64,000 nt of DNA, taken from contig NC_092594.1 in the NCBI RefSeq assembly GCF_047663525.1, forward strand, positions 34,333,001-34,397,000, given 5' to 3'. The notes beneath the pieces are model-generated. The model had not been told where the DNA came from. It saw only the letters and a list, made by a program, of their open reading frames with translations, and searched no databases. The stretch comes from Anas platyrhynchos (taxonomy: Eukaryota > Chordata > Aves > Anseriformes > Anatidae). Below, in pieces: positions 51,301 through 62,941 of this stretch. The position numbers were made by a program, and so were the translations under genes. Every line of letters begins with the position of its first letter. The first letter of the stretch is position 1.

Positions 51301-54300
51301 CCACTGTTGTTTAGGTAGGAGGACGGGGCATACTCACTGAGTTAGCACTGCTGGGGTTGGGCCATGGTCTGCCAGCTCCCGGCCCCCTGCAGACAAAAGG
51401 AAACAGAAAAAACAAAAGTTCTGCTTTCATCCATCGCCCTGCGTGCCACGGGGGCGGCCGGGTAGAGTCCCGGGTACCAAAAGGGCACGGCCACGTGTGC
51501 CCAGCGTGGGGCCGGGGGCTTACATGTTAATTCCGGGCATGCCAGGGCCTAACGAGTTGGGCGGAGGTCTCATGCCGCTGCCATAGTTCTGCAACGATAA
51601 CCAAGGATCAGTCTACCATAACGAGAAGGGAAAGCGGAGAGGAAAAGAGAAGGGAAAAAAAAAAAAGACACAAACAAACAACAGAACGAGAGGGTTAGTT
51701 CACGGAAACGAACACCGAGGAAAATTACGGGCTGAGAAATGTGGACGCAGGGGCGACGAGCCAAAACGTGAAAATAAAAGAATTTTAAAAATAAACCCGA
51801 AGTAAGGCAAGGCTCCTCTGCTCCCAGGCAGTGCACGCAGCAGGGTTTGTTTTCCCCCGGTTGCATGGCTCTGCTGAACCCCCCCGCAGCCAGTCTGCAG
51901 CCACGGGGAGCCCCCCGAGCCCCCAGCCCCTCGGGGCTCCCCTCCCGGCTTATCTCGCCCCGCTCGGCCTCCAGCGGGGCCGGGGAGCCTCAGATCAGCG
52001 CCCTTAATCTGGTAAGAACAGATCCAGCACAAAGCCCAGCCCAAGGCACCGGAGGAATAGGAATCCCCCAATGCCGCGCTCCATTTGGTTCGCGCTCTGC
52101 TCCCTGCCCTCTGGGCGCCGCGCTGCTGCCTGATTTAGGTCGTGCTGCTGCTGGGAGAGCTGCGCCGCCGCCTTCCCCCACTAAGCAAGCCTGTTCCCAA
52201 ACGTAGTTTTTCATTTTCTGTAATTTTTTTTTTTTTTTTAAGCAGGATCAGCCTGGACACGGGCTGGGGAGAAAGCTGAGTGCTGCGGTCCCCGTGCCCT
52301 GCAGCGCCAGGAGGCTGCAGGAGGAGGAGGAGAAGGAGGAAGATGAGGAAGGTGTCGGGATGGGATGAAGCTGTGGTGCTCGCTGGCTGCCTGGGCTGAG
52401 GATTCCCCCAGGAGCAGGGTGCCCCCAACACCCCAAAGCTCCGCTCACATCCATCGACCTCAATGCACCTCCATCAGGGTCAATCACCCCGCGACGCATC
52501 GTTTTTGGCAGCATTTCTGCCCTCCAGAGAACAAAAACACCCAGGTAGCAGAGGGGGACTGCTGGATGCTTCCTAGTCCGCAGCCCCCCAAGCCCTCCAA
52601 GCCAAATTTCAAGCTCCTGCTTCAGCACTGTTGACTTTTCCCCGGATTTACGCGCTGCTCTGCTGCGGGCATCTACAAAGTTTGTTTTGAGGAGGCAGGC
52701 AAGGGTTTCCCCAAACAAATTACCAGCAAGGCCTTAATTGATCAAAATTCCAGCCATTTGCGCTGAATAGCGGCATCAAACCCCTTGTTAAAAAAAAAAA
52801 GCTCAGCATGTTTAATTGGAGCTGAAAGGGAGGCAAACGAAGCCATCTGAAAGATGCTCAAGGAGGGTGGGGAGGGAGCGCAGCTGCGCCGAGCGACCTG
52901 GATGCCGGGCCAGCCAGCGAGCTACAAAACCTTTTAATAGAGGCGCTGGCAAATCTGATCCTGGCACCAACGAGCGGGGCCTCGCAGAGCTCAAAGTGTG
53001 AGTGTTAAAGGGGAAAAGCAGCGGAGCCGGGTTGCAAGAGGCGATTCACGGATGGTTCCTAAGTTGGCAGGACCCCGGCACGTCCTGGCTGGGTGCTGGA
53101 TGCGGAGTAACTTGTAGCTGAGGCTGGGGAAGGTCCCGATGCAACACTTTACAAAAATCAAAAGGGCACGGAGCTGCGGGCTGCTGGTTTGGGTTCAATG
53201 TTTTCCAGCAGCCCTCGCACGAGCGCGCCGTTTCGGGAAGGCAGCGCCAGATTGGGGAGGCAGGCAGCCGGCGCCGCAGTCGCGCTTCTCGGAGGGAAGG
53301 GCACGCTTCTAAAAAGCTCTCTGCAATGTACGTACACAGGGAGCGGCGGAGTCAAAAATAAAGCTCCGAGGATTTCACAGCTCCTCCCGGCTCCCAGCCC
53401 TGCCGCCATCCCACGCAGCGCTCAGCCGCGGCTTCCAAGCTTCGCGGCAAGCTCTGCGAGTGGGAAGCCAGCAGCCTCCCGGCCGCACGCTGCCAGCGCC
53501 TGCAGCTCTCCCGGCACGCTCCCCTTGGCGCCGGCCGCGCTACCAAATGCCATTTTTTTGTGTGTTTTTTTTTTTCTTTTTGCCATCCTCCACACAGGGA
53601 GCGTTGCGAGTGAGCGGCAGGTCCCGCATGGCTGGCACTGCGGTGCTGTCAGGGCACGGGTTTGTCCAGGAGGTGATGTGTGAGGGGTTTTGTCCCTGCC
53701 CTAGGCTGGGTGGACGTGAAGCTGGGCTCTCCTCCCTTCCCGGGCTCGTGTTAGGGAACACCACGACTCTCTTTACGACTCTCTTTACGCTACGCTCGCT
53801 TTCTCTCGACAGTCTCGAGGGGAAAAACAAAACAAAACCCGAGCACACGCGCCCGTCTCCTGACAGACTCTGATCCTCGCGCTAAAAACTCGACGTAGGC
53901 GACAATGCAGAGAGGATAAACCTACAACCGAAATGTGGTAATCTGTTTTTGAAGGCTCTCCGAAGGAACAAACAGAAGTGAGTCAACAGAGCAGCATGCA
54001 AATCCACTTCGGAAAATGAATCAACAGAAAGGCAGAATATATTAACCCAGATCTGCTTAATTTGAGAGTTCGCTCCTCCTTGGGCTGGTTCTCCCCACCC
54101 TGCCTCCCCTTCCTCGAGCGGCTGAGCAGGATTTGGGATTATTGCAGTGTAAGAGGAAACTTTGCTTCAGTCTGAGCAGCTCTTTGAGCCGGGGCTGGGT
54201 GCAGCGAGAGCGCAGGGAGCTGTAAGATTTGTGGAATAGACGGAAAACCACCCGGACAGCTACCACCAGTGCAGGCACCCTGACCCCCACGGCACACGAG

Positions 54301-57023
54301 TGTTAGAGTTTGAGTGAGCTTAAGCGTCTGGGACAGGAGCAGAGCTTCTGAAACATCTCTGGAAAAGCCAGAAGGTGACCCAACTTCTCTGAAGAGCAGG
54401 GAAAGGGAGGAGGCACTGCTGGGGTGCGAGTGCCGAGGGGCTGCCCAAGTCGCAGGTGAAATCTGCCACCCTTAACCCTCCTCTCCTCCTAGGCGGAGGA
54501 GTTCCTCTGCACCAACCTCTCCCCCCTTTTGCCCCTCCAAAAAAACTTCTGAATAAGAAATGACTGGAAAAGAGGAGAGCTCAAGCAGTCTGCAGATCAG
54601 GGCAGGAGGAGGAGAAGCCAGCAAAGGGCAGGGCTATTCCCTTGCTGAAGGTACCTTTCCATTTGTGTTTATTTATTTATTTTTAATGTAAGCATCCTTC
54701 CCCTTTCCTGCTGTTAGGGTCAGAACTATTTCCCAGGCACGCTGCATAATGCACTCAGAGGCTGCTGGGGCTCGGTGCTAAGTGGCATCCCCTTCGGCTG
54801 AAGGGCAAGAGGGGGGCTGCAATCCCCTTAATGAGGACGTGCAGCCCTGAAGACCTCGCTAACGTTAAAAGGAGGGATTTCCAGCGGCAGGACTAATGTA
54901 AAATGCATTAACACTAATGGGGGGATGGAGGGGGGAAATCTCCCAGCCCTCCCAGCCCCCGGGGGCCGTGGAGATGGTGGTTGGTGTTGGCAGAGCTGCG
55001 CGAGGCTCTTTGGTGCTGCCGAGGTTACCTGCGGACCGGGACCCATGGGGCCCATCCCTCGCGGAGGATTCATCCTTTGCATGGGGCCGCCCATGTTCGG
55101 GTGCCCTGAGGGAGGAAAGAAAACAAGTTAGGGGGGAGAAGGGCGACTCCAGGCCCCGAATGAGCAGGTAACAAAACGGGGGAGACTCTCAAACCCCCCT
55201 CTGAGGGCTTACCTTGCTGTCGCGTGGGATCCATTGAATTGGGCAGCAACGGCTGTGTACCAGGAACGGCCCCCGGAGGCTGGGAAAACAAGGTAGGGAC
55301 GAATGAAACAACAAATAAACTGCCAAAACGCTGCCCAGGCAGAGATTTGGGTCAAGGCTCTCCAATTCCTGAGGCAACAGGGGTTATTTGGGGCCCATCA
55401 CCCCTCCCATCCCAAAGAGCCGCAACCCGCTGCATCCCCCCAGCTCCTGGCACCGCTCCCGGTTCCCTTTGCAAACACCTCCTAAAAACCTGAACCAGAT
55501 GCCAGAATTTCCTCCTCTCCCCTCCCTGCCTGCCCGCAGCCCCCTCTGTGATTTAGGAGGGGGCTGTGCAGGGCAGGGGCTGGCCCCACGGCCAAATCCC
55601 ACCAGGAGCAGGGATGGATTTGCCAGCGATGTGCCAGTGCCGCATCTGCAAGAGGGTGATGGGTCAGGTTTGTCCCCAAACGCTGAGGGGACGTCTGCTC
55701 CTGTGTTTTTGGCCCTGGCTGTCCCCCCTCCCCGAAGCCACACACTTTTTAAAGTCCAAAGGCTGCCTTCCACGTGCTGCTCCGAGCAGATAAAGGGGAG
55801 AAAGATAACCCAGGGCTGTTGCAGTGGTGGGTATTGAGACGTCTGCTCCCTGACTTTTCTGCCTTCCTCTTTATTCCCGTTTATTTATTGCCCCTCTGGC
55901 TGTGACCGTAACCTCACCAAGCTCTGGCTATGCGCAAACCTGGGTTTTATACGTGGTGTTTGGGGAAAAAGCGGGATCTTTGTAATTTCACCGTAATGGC
56001 AAGTGCCCCGTGGTTGGGTTACTGCCGCCTCGATGGGATAAGAGGATAAACCCAGCCCCAAAATCCAGGAGCGACCTGCCCCGCTTGACCCCGCAGCCAA
56101 GGCGGTGAGCCCGGCGGTAGGATTATCTCCACAGCTTCGATTTGCTGGGACGGCAGGGAAAATCCAGCCGGGGAGCGGGGTCGGGAGCACAGTACCTGGT
56201 TTCCCATCCTGATGGGGGGCCGGGGACCTCCTGCGTAGCGCGGTGACATGAAAGGCTGCAATGACACAAAACCCAGGTCAGCGACACACCGCCGGGGGAC
56301 AGCACGTGCCCCACACACGCCGGTTAGACTTTACACGCTTTATTTTTTTTTTTTATTATTATTATTATTATTCTGGAGAAATCCTTCTTTAAAAAAGTTG
56401 AGTTGAAAAAGGAAAAAAAAAAAAAAAAGTGTTCGGAGTCCGTTTATTTAAGGTTTTCTGTCGGTTTATTGTTCGAGAGCATTTGACATAACTTCGGCAA
56501 TACTCTGTGAGGCTGTTATAATTAGTGCACGGGAAACCCTGAGTGTTAGATACCGTGTTTAAATACATATATAAAAATATTAAAAAAAAAAAAGGTGGGA
56601 AATAAGCACATACAGACACGCACACACACACAAAAAAAAAATCCCCAATGCTACGCATCGAAAAAAAGAAGACTTAAGCTACTGTTTTACAACTGCTGCT
56701 ACCAACAGAAGCTTAAAATCCCACATCCAGCTACATTTCTCAGGCTACCTGGGGAAGCAAAACAGTCTGATACCCACGAGTGACTTCTCAGTCCACTGTC
56801 ACCTGCACACCCAGCAAAAACAATCAGAAACTGGGAGGAAAGCAACATCCCACGGCGGAGCTGGGGGCAGCGGGTGCCCGCTCCCAGCGCCCTTGCAGAG
56901 CGCGTCCCGATTCACAGCCCTACCCATCGCTAGTGTCGTTACCTGACTGTGGGGTCCCATCATGCTGTTAGGGTTGTGGGGTGGAGGCTGTGCGTGTGGC
57001 GAGGGCTGTGAACCAGGCGGTCC
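48343..57023 (-). CDS. SSBP3: Single-stranded DNA-binding protein 3, last 13 coding exons (266 aa); 5' exons outside the window
   Basis: Exons in transcript order: 56943-57023, 56196-56255, 55213-55279, 55029-55105, 51524-51588, 51338-51386, 51096-51131, 50786-50840, 50104-50174, 49536-49614, 49375-49403, 49121-49222, 48343-48372. They total 801 nt with compatible phases. This encodes the Pro/Gly/Met-rich C-terminal two thirds of SSBP3, roughly residue 123 of the human 388-aa protein to its end, nearly identical to human (..[15 protein letters not shown].., ..[15 protein letters not shown]). SSBP proteins bind and stabilise LDB1 in LIM-homeodomain complexes, acting in the nucleus in head organiser and neural development. 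The proline-rich region is the transactivating part; the N-terminal LUFS/LisH domain is not in the window. Exons of 81 and 60 nt are phase 0-0 cassettes (27 and 20 aa). Confidence 0.96.
48373..49120 (-). other. SSBP3: SSBP3 terminal intron
   Basis: A 748-nt intron between NDN and the final YSPSMTMSV exon. GC-rich with an AT-rich block near 48480-48660. No repeat family is recognised. Confidence 0.6.
49375..49403 (-). CDS. SSBP3: 29-nt SSBP3 microexon ([10 protein letters not shown])
   Basis: Read on the minus strand: acceptor CCACGCCACAG, then GGTCAGGAGACATAGATGGA and CTTCCAAAA, then donor GTAAGTGAGC. With the split Gly codon of the previous exon it encodes [10 protein letters not shown], as in human SSBP3. 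Skipping it would break frame (29 nt), so it must be constitutive for the normal C-terminus. Confidence 0.93.
49615..50785 (-). other. SSBP3: SSBP3 introns flanking exon 50104-50174, AT-rich
   Basis: Introns of 489 and 611 nt. Sequence at about 49930-50103 and 50175-50390 is strikingly AT-rich (AAGTTAATTATGATTTGTTA, GGTGATTAATTCATTTCTTA, ATTAAAACAAAC) between very GC-rich stretches. Both introns flank the 71-nt exon encoding SRSN/DSTNSS.., so the AT-rich zone spans the exon. Confidence 0.4.
51589..55028 (-). other. SSBP3: SSBP3 intron, 3.4 kb
   Basis: The largest fully contained SSBP3 intron. GC-rich overall, with GAG-repeat sequence (about 52316-52345), an A tract (52789-52800), a TTTA repeat near 54668-54683 and the 12-bp tandem at about 53762-53788. 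No exon, RNA gene or transposon is recognised. Confidence 0.6.
53762..53790. repeat. Short tandem repeat, unit ACGACTCTCTTT
   Basis: ACGACTCTCTTT occurs twice in direct succession (CCACGACTCTCTTTACGACTCTCTTTACGCTACG). It sits in a CG-containing, pyrimidine-rich stretch that stands out from the surrounding intron. Confidence 0.6.
55280..56942 (-). other. SSBP3: SSBP3 introns flanking the 60-nt cassette exon
   Basis: Introns of 916 and 687 nt on either side of exon 56196-56255. The upstream one contains a T tract followed by an ATT microsatellite (56340-56372) and an A tract (about 56412-56427). No transposon is recognised. Confidence 0.6.
56196..56255 (-). CDS. SSBP3: 60-nt in-frame cassette exon of SSBP3
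   Basis: Encodes 20 residues, [10 protein letters not shown] then [10 protein letters not shown], with phase-0 borders on both sides, so skipping removes exactly 20 aa. The neighbouring 81-nt exon (56943-57023, 27 aa) has the same property. Human SSBP3 isoforms shorter by 20 and 27 aa are, as I recall, annotated, which fits these two exons. Confidence 0.85.
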
Positions 57024-57389
57024 CTGTGAGGTCAGACAGTAGAAGGAGGTTATAGATTAGCACATGAAAGCGCAGAAAGAGCTAAAAAGGATTCACGGGT
57101 GGAGCTGTTTTGTCGGGAAGGCAGTTCGCCGATTTTTTTAATGTTTTTTTTTTTTTCTCTCCTTTTAGTTGAGTTTCTACTCATTTGTAACTGAACAATG
57201 AATAATGATATATGCAAAAAAAAAAATATTTCAGAACATCTGTCAAAGCACAGCAGCCACGTTACAGTCAACGGTCCAGTAGTTCAACCAGGTCTGCAAT
57301 GATAAACACACAGGGAAACACTTCGCAAGGGCGTGCAACGAGCAAGAAAAATACGCAGGAGAGGGTCAGAGAGGCTGGGGGGAAATCCA

Positions 57390-57450
57390 AAAACCAAAAC
57401 CAAAACCAAAAAAACACCCCCAAACCAAAAAAAAAAAAAAAACAAAAACG
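57390..57450. repeat. A-rich CCAAAA-type low-complexity tract
   Basis: Repeated CCAAAA units merge into a run of about 16 A. Simple sequence only. Confidence 0.8.
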
Positions 57451-58019
57451 TTTTCTCCTCTCTCCTCCCACATCCTGACGGCTGGAAGCACCTCCCAGGG
57501 TTTGCCACCCGAGGGTCCGCGGCGTGCTGGAGGGCCCTTTACGTTCCCCTTTGCGGCTGCACCATCCCTCCTCGAGGTGGGTTGCCTAATGGTGCAAGGA
57601 AAATGTCTTTCGGGTAAAACGCTACTAAGGCCGTCTAGGGGAAAAAAAGGAAAGATTAGTTGGTGTAGGTTTCGAGCACTGCAATGCAGCAGTTGCTGAC
57701 ATTTTGGGGTTGAACGCCCACTTTTTTTTTTTTTTTACTTTTTTTTTAATTTCTCTTGAAAGCACAAAATGAAAAGTTTGCTCGGAGGAACTGCGAGCTC
57801 GGTGCGAGGACATACCGGTGCATGTTAACGTAAGGAAAAAAAAAATAATTAAAAAAAAAAAGTATTTTTGAGTCAAAGAACGTGTAATTGGTACAGAAAG
57901 CAAATAAGCTCGGTAAGTACGTTATGCGAAGCGACTACACACTCCAGGAAAGGCGCAGGAGCAGATGTTCTCTACCTGCCTCGTTACTAATTTCAACAAG
58001 TGTTCGCCTTCTAGCTGCT

Positions 58020-58290
58020 GCCAGCAATGGCATGGTTTGTTACCATGAGCAATTTTCTTAATTAACAGACATTAATTAGCCATTTAGCAATTTTGCAAGC
58101 ATTTGTTTAGCAGCTTTCCTAAACATGAATACCACTGTGATAATGGTACTGATTAGAGGGTCCCCTAATTAACAGTACAGGGAAGGAAAATTGAAATCAC
58201 ATAAATTAAAAAGGGAGGGGAAGTTAATGAAGGCAGGACATATTTGCACCTGCAAATCTTTTGTACCGCGGAAACTTGAGTGCAATGTAA
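58020..58290. other. TAATTA-rich island in SSBP3 intron, candidate enhancer
   Basis: Contains TTCTTAATTAACAGACATTA, ATTAGCCATTTAGC, GGTACTGATTAGAGGG and CCCCTAATTAACAG, then TATTTGCACCTGCAAATC. This is a dense cluster of homeodomain-type cores plus an E-box-like CACCTG, in a long intron of a developmental cofactor gene. Such introns often harbour ancient enhancers. Conservation is not testable here. Confidence 0.35.
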
Positions 58291-58305
58291 ATAAAGTAAG
58301 AGGGT

Positions 58306-58331
58306 TGTGTGTGTGTGTGTGTGTGTGTGTG
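58306..58331. repeat. GT dinucleotide microsatellite
   Basis: Thirteen or so GT units followed by GGTGGG. Likely length-polymorphic. Confidence 0.9.
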
Positions 58332-58507
58332 GTGGGTTTTCCTTTTTTTTTTTGCAAACTGTGAACGCGGGGAGATGGAGCCAAACAGACTCCAACCAGC
58401 CACCCGGCTCTGGCGGCCGTGGAAATGGAGCCGTGCTGCTCACAAGACTTTCTCTGCCGCTTGCTTTCCCTGCTCCCAGCCCCGGCATTTGGAGCTGGAG
58501 AGGGTCT

Positions 58508-58554
58508 GATGTTGTTGGGGCTGCTGTGAGGCGATGTTGGGGCTGCTGTGAGGC
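58508..58554. repeat. Two-copy tandem duplication of 22-25 bp
   Basis: GATGTTG(TTG)GGGCTGCTGTGAGGC appears twice back to back; the first copy has an extra TTG. Confidence 0.8.
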
Positions 58555-59379
58555 GTTACACCCGGGGCACCATCCTGCCCCTGGCCCAGTGCATGGGGCC
58601 TGTGCCCTGAGGCAGGAGGCCTGCGGCCATTTTGGGCCTACCAGGCTGGGCCTGGGGCTGCCCCGCTTTCAGAAATTTAGGGCAATTTGGAAGGAATTCC
58701 TCCAAGGCAATGAGGAGGAGGAGGTGTGCTTTCATCCTCCCAGGGCCAAGGGGCAGCACATCCAAAATGCCGCCTCCTTCCTGTCGCGGGGCCGGGCCCC
58801 CTGCTCATGGCAGGGCTGCCCAGCGCCGTGTGCTCCTGGTGAGGAAGGCCGAGCCTCTGGAGGCGGCCATCAGCGGTTCTCTATCGCCGAAACCATGTGC
58901 AGATGGCGTTTCGGCCGGGAACGCCTGCTTACTTTTCCTCCAGCGGGCTCCCCTCATTACAAGCAGGAGACGATCTTGATGGACCGCAGCGCTGGAGACA
59001 AATGTTTTGCAGAGACGACATGTGGGCTCCAACCAACGGGACGACTCTTTTTTTTTTTTTTTTTTTTGGTTAAAAACGTGTGTTTAGCAGTCATTAAGAG
59101 GCGCTGCCGCAGGAGGAGGCCGGGCCCACGCACCCTCCTCCTCCTCCACGCCTCTCCCAGGCCCCAAGGAGGAGGCCCTGGACGTGGCTCCTCACCTCCA
59201 AAAATCCCCACAACCAACCGACCACTTAAACCAGCATTAGAAGAACCTCAGCCTTCCTGTCTACCTCCTCTCTGCTTCTTTTTTTTTTTTTTCCCTCTTT
59301 ACTACAGAGGCTTTAAAAGACAAATCTGGCCGCCCGGCTGGCAGAGGTTTGCTGCCGCCGCTGCCTTGCAGCAGGAGTT

Positions 59380-59740
59380 TCCATGCGATCACGTTATTTC
59401 CACTCCGTCTTTCATGAGCTCAACTCCTCAAACTTCTTGTAAAATATTAAACATGGAAAATTGCACCAGCGATCGGAGTTCTGTATGTGTCAATTTATGT
59501 TCCGAGAGTAATTCACCACAAATGGATCATGTTTTACGGGCTACATACTTTCAGCTAATGGGGGAGTTTTTATATTTAAAAACATTCTCAAGTACCTCTG
59601 GGGGTGGCAGAACAATGAAGAATGGTAGAAGAAGGCAAAGCAGCAACGCAACGAGATGCCAACAGTTTAGAGGCAGCAACAGGAAGGCGTCTTGCATTTT
59701 AACATACCTGCCTCTGCCCTACCGGTTTCACCATTAGAAA
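59380..59740. other. AT-rich island in SSBP3 intron, candidate conserved element
   Basis: About 360 bp of balanced, non-repetitive sequence (CCATGCGATCACGTTATTTC, GTGTCAATTTATGTTCCGAG, AGTAATTCACCACAAATGGA, TTTCAGCTAATGGGGG) bordered by homopolymers and GC-rich DNA. It is stop-free in one plus-strand frame. It could be regulatory or part of an unannotated antisense transcript. There is no family match. Confidence 0.3.
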
Positions 59741-62700
59741 CTACCAAACTAACCAAAACGGGCATTAATTAGAGAAGTGCCTGAGTTTACGGGGGAAGGA
59801 GCTGGAGCTTTGTTCTTGTGAAGGGAGAGGGAGGTGTTGTGACATGTAAACAAGCGAATCTCCCTAAGCAGTGGTGCAGGGGAGATGCTCTGGGCTCCCT
59901 GTGAGCAGGAGCTGCAGCCCTTGGAGGACCACGGCCACCGTGCAGTGCCCTGGGGCTCCTGCTGGCTCCTCCAGCTCCACAGGCTCCTCCGGTGCTTTCA
60001 GCCACGCCAGCCCAGCCTTCGGGGAAGGTTTCAGAGCCCTAGCGTGCACCTCCAGGAGCCTGAAGAGAAATAACCAGCTAGCCAGCGTCCTCCTGCCCTG
60101 CCAGCCCCGTAACACCTCCTCATGCCGCAGCCCCCCGCAGCCCGAGGGTGCAGAAGGAGCTCGCCAACCCTCTGACAACGGGCCAAACCCAGGCAGCTGC
60201 AAGCTCGCAGGAGGACACAGCTCACAGCCGAATAAGTTTCCCGTTCCTGGAAGTTCTGTGCCCCACAGAGCTCTCCTCCCCGTCTTTCCTGACATCTGAA
60301 TTTCAGAGCCTCTCTGAGCCTGCTGCAACACCCCCGAGCCCAGCACAAAGCCAAAACCCTCCGCCACGCCAGATGTCTTTTACTGTGCGGCAAGGCAGTG
60401 CCTGGAGCCCACCAGGACGGGGCTGGACAACACCAGGTCACCTCCAGGTTGTAAAGGAGAGGGCAGCAACGCCAGGAAGGCAGGAGGTGCTGCCTAAAGA
60501 CCCAATTGCACCTTCCTGTGAGCACTGAGACCGCGGCACGGCCAAGCTCGCCAGCAGCCGGGAAGGGAGCCGTGGGCAGGAGATCTGCCTCGCCTGCAGC
60601 TGGGGCTCCCGAGTGCAGAGCTCTGGTTTGAAGGAATATGTTAAACACAAGCTCTTCAGGAAACAAACCCGTGTCAGCCGAAGCCAAGAACAGTCACCTC
60701 CATCTGGATGGAGCACCCGAGAGAAAGTTGACTGCAAATCCCACCATATGCTCCAGACATTCGGTACAAAAGCCTCGGGCATCCTGCTAAACTTCCAGAA
60801 AAAAAGGAAAAAAAAAAACTTTCTCCGACACTTGCTTTTTCTTCCCTCCAGCCCTGCTCTCTCTTGTAAGCCATGTTCCTTCCAATCTTGCCTAGGAGAA
60901 ACCTTCCCCTACAAAAGAAGCCCTGGTGGGACCGGGAAAGCCGATGGTGTGGGGTTCCTGGCTGCTTGTGGGGTTGGGCAGCACGGGCAGTGGGGTGCTC
61001 AGAGGCTGGTCCCATCCTGTGGGGAGCTCATGAAGCCAGCCGAAGGAAGGGGTTGTGGAGAGGGCTGCAAATTGAGGCATGCCCGGGAGGAGCCACTTGA
61101 GCCGCACACCCCACTCCTGCGGCCATGCAGGTCCCTGCTCCGGGCCGTGATTGTGAGCGGGGTGCCCTTGGTGCTGCTCCTTGCCTCCCGTCTCCCAAAA
61201 TCAGGCAGGGGCAGGGCTCTCAGGAGGCTCACCCCCCCCAGCAATGCCCCCCTGGCTGGGAGAGGGGCTGCCCCCCGGCTGGAAGCCCCCGTCCTCCCCG
61301 GCTCCGGAGGCTTTCTCTGCATTAGGGGGCAGTGTAGGAACAGCGAGCGGCCGGCGCTTTGTTTTGGTGCATCTCGCAGGCTGGCTGCTGATGCATAGCT
61401 AACGCGGCCACAGACATTGATTTATGTGCAACTTTCCATTTCATCAGAGCCAGAGGTACAGAGCCAGGCGGGGAGCGTGCGTTTGGGAGAGGAGGCGCAG
61501 CAGCCACGGGGGGGGGGCTGGGACAAGCAGCCCCCAACCTCCTACACCCCCGTTATTTACTATGGAGGGAGGTTTTGTACCACCAGGCTGTAATTTTTAA
61601 TTTTCCCTTCCGCCTCTCCCTGGCACTCCCCTTCCCCAGCGCTGGAGCAGAGGAGGCAAACACGAGGGCTCTGCGAGCGGGCATCAATTCAGCTTTCAAA
61701 ACAAAAGCAGAAATGACTTCGATGACCTTTAGGAGGATGAGAGAAGGGTTTGTTTGCTCGTCTTAAAGGGACAAAGAGACGGATTTAACTACAAGCACCT
61801 ACCCACGCTAGCCGTGAACCCGGCCACCGCTTGTGGGGAGCGCAGCCCGACGCCAGGCGCTGCAGCTTGCTGGCACCACGCAGAGCCCGGGCAGCCAAAA
61901 GGTGCCCAGGGCCTCTCCTTTCCTGTTGGGCACGGGGTTTGGGGAGACGCCGAGGGCTGCATTTCCCTTGGCCCCCAGCCTAAAGGTCGCTGCTGAGCTC
62001 CAGCACGGGGAAGGCTCTGCCTGCAAGCCAGCAGCTGCAGGCGGGTGCTGCAGCCCGGCCTCCTCCTCTCGCCTCGCCAGCGCGTCCCTGCTCCTCCAAG
62101 CTCGTGCTCGAGCTCCTCCTCGCTCCTTCCCTTCGCCACCTGAGCCCACAGGGCTGCTCCCCGTGCCCCCCGGGGCGGCAGCGCAGGGTTTCCGCAGCCA
62201 GCACCGAACAACCTTGGTTTGCTGGCGCTGCCACCCCAGCTCCTGGCCTGATGCCACCGCGGTGCCAGGCCAGGAGCTGTCCCCGTCCCAGGACGCCCAC
62301 GCCTGCTGTCCTCAGGCAACCTGAGCCCTCCGGGTGGCTGCGGCACGGAGCAGAAGGGTGCAGGCAGCTCTGCGCAGCCAGCACGGTGCTGCTGGAGAGG
62401 AGCTGGTGTCCCCTGATGCTCCCTCCGTCCTCCAGTGCCCCCAGTACGGAGGTGGGCTCACGGCGTGGTCCTGCTGGAAACCTCGCCCACCCCCGGGGCT
62501 GGCACATAAAGGGTCGGGGAAAAGAACCCCAACTGCCTCAGTCCTCTGCACCTCCCGTGACCTTTTTGGTTTTGCCCTCTGAAGTTCAGCACTTTTTTTA
62601 TTTCCTTCAGAGATAAGAAATTAACCCTGAGCTGCAAGCAGCTCGATGCAGAGGCTCCAGCACACCTCTGCAAGAGCTGGGCTCGAGCACGTCCTGACGC

Positions 62701-62941
62701 TGGAAGGAGCTGAAGGCTCGCAATAAATCAGCTGGGCTTTCGGGGGGGTGATGTTCTGACTGTGTTAAAAGGTGGGATTTTTCTTCTCCCCTCCTCCCCT
62801 CTTTCCCCAGGGCTGGGAGGAGAAACCAGATGTTGGAGGGCTTTCAGGAAAGGCAGTCTCTCGAGACGTCACATGCGATCCATATGCATCGGCGCCCGGC
62901 CCTCCTCCTCCTCCTCCTCACCTAAGCCAAGAGCAGCGACC

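Noticed and set aside
60613-61398. 261-codon open frame in the SSBP3 intron
   Set aside because: Low-complexity translation (Lys, Pro, Gly runs) and no family resemblance.
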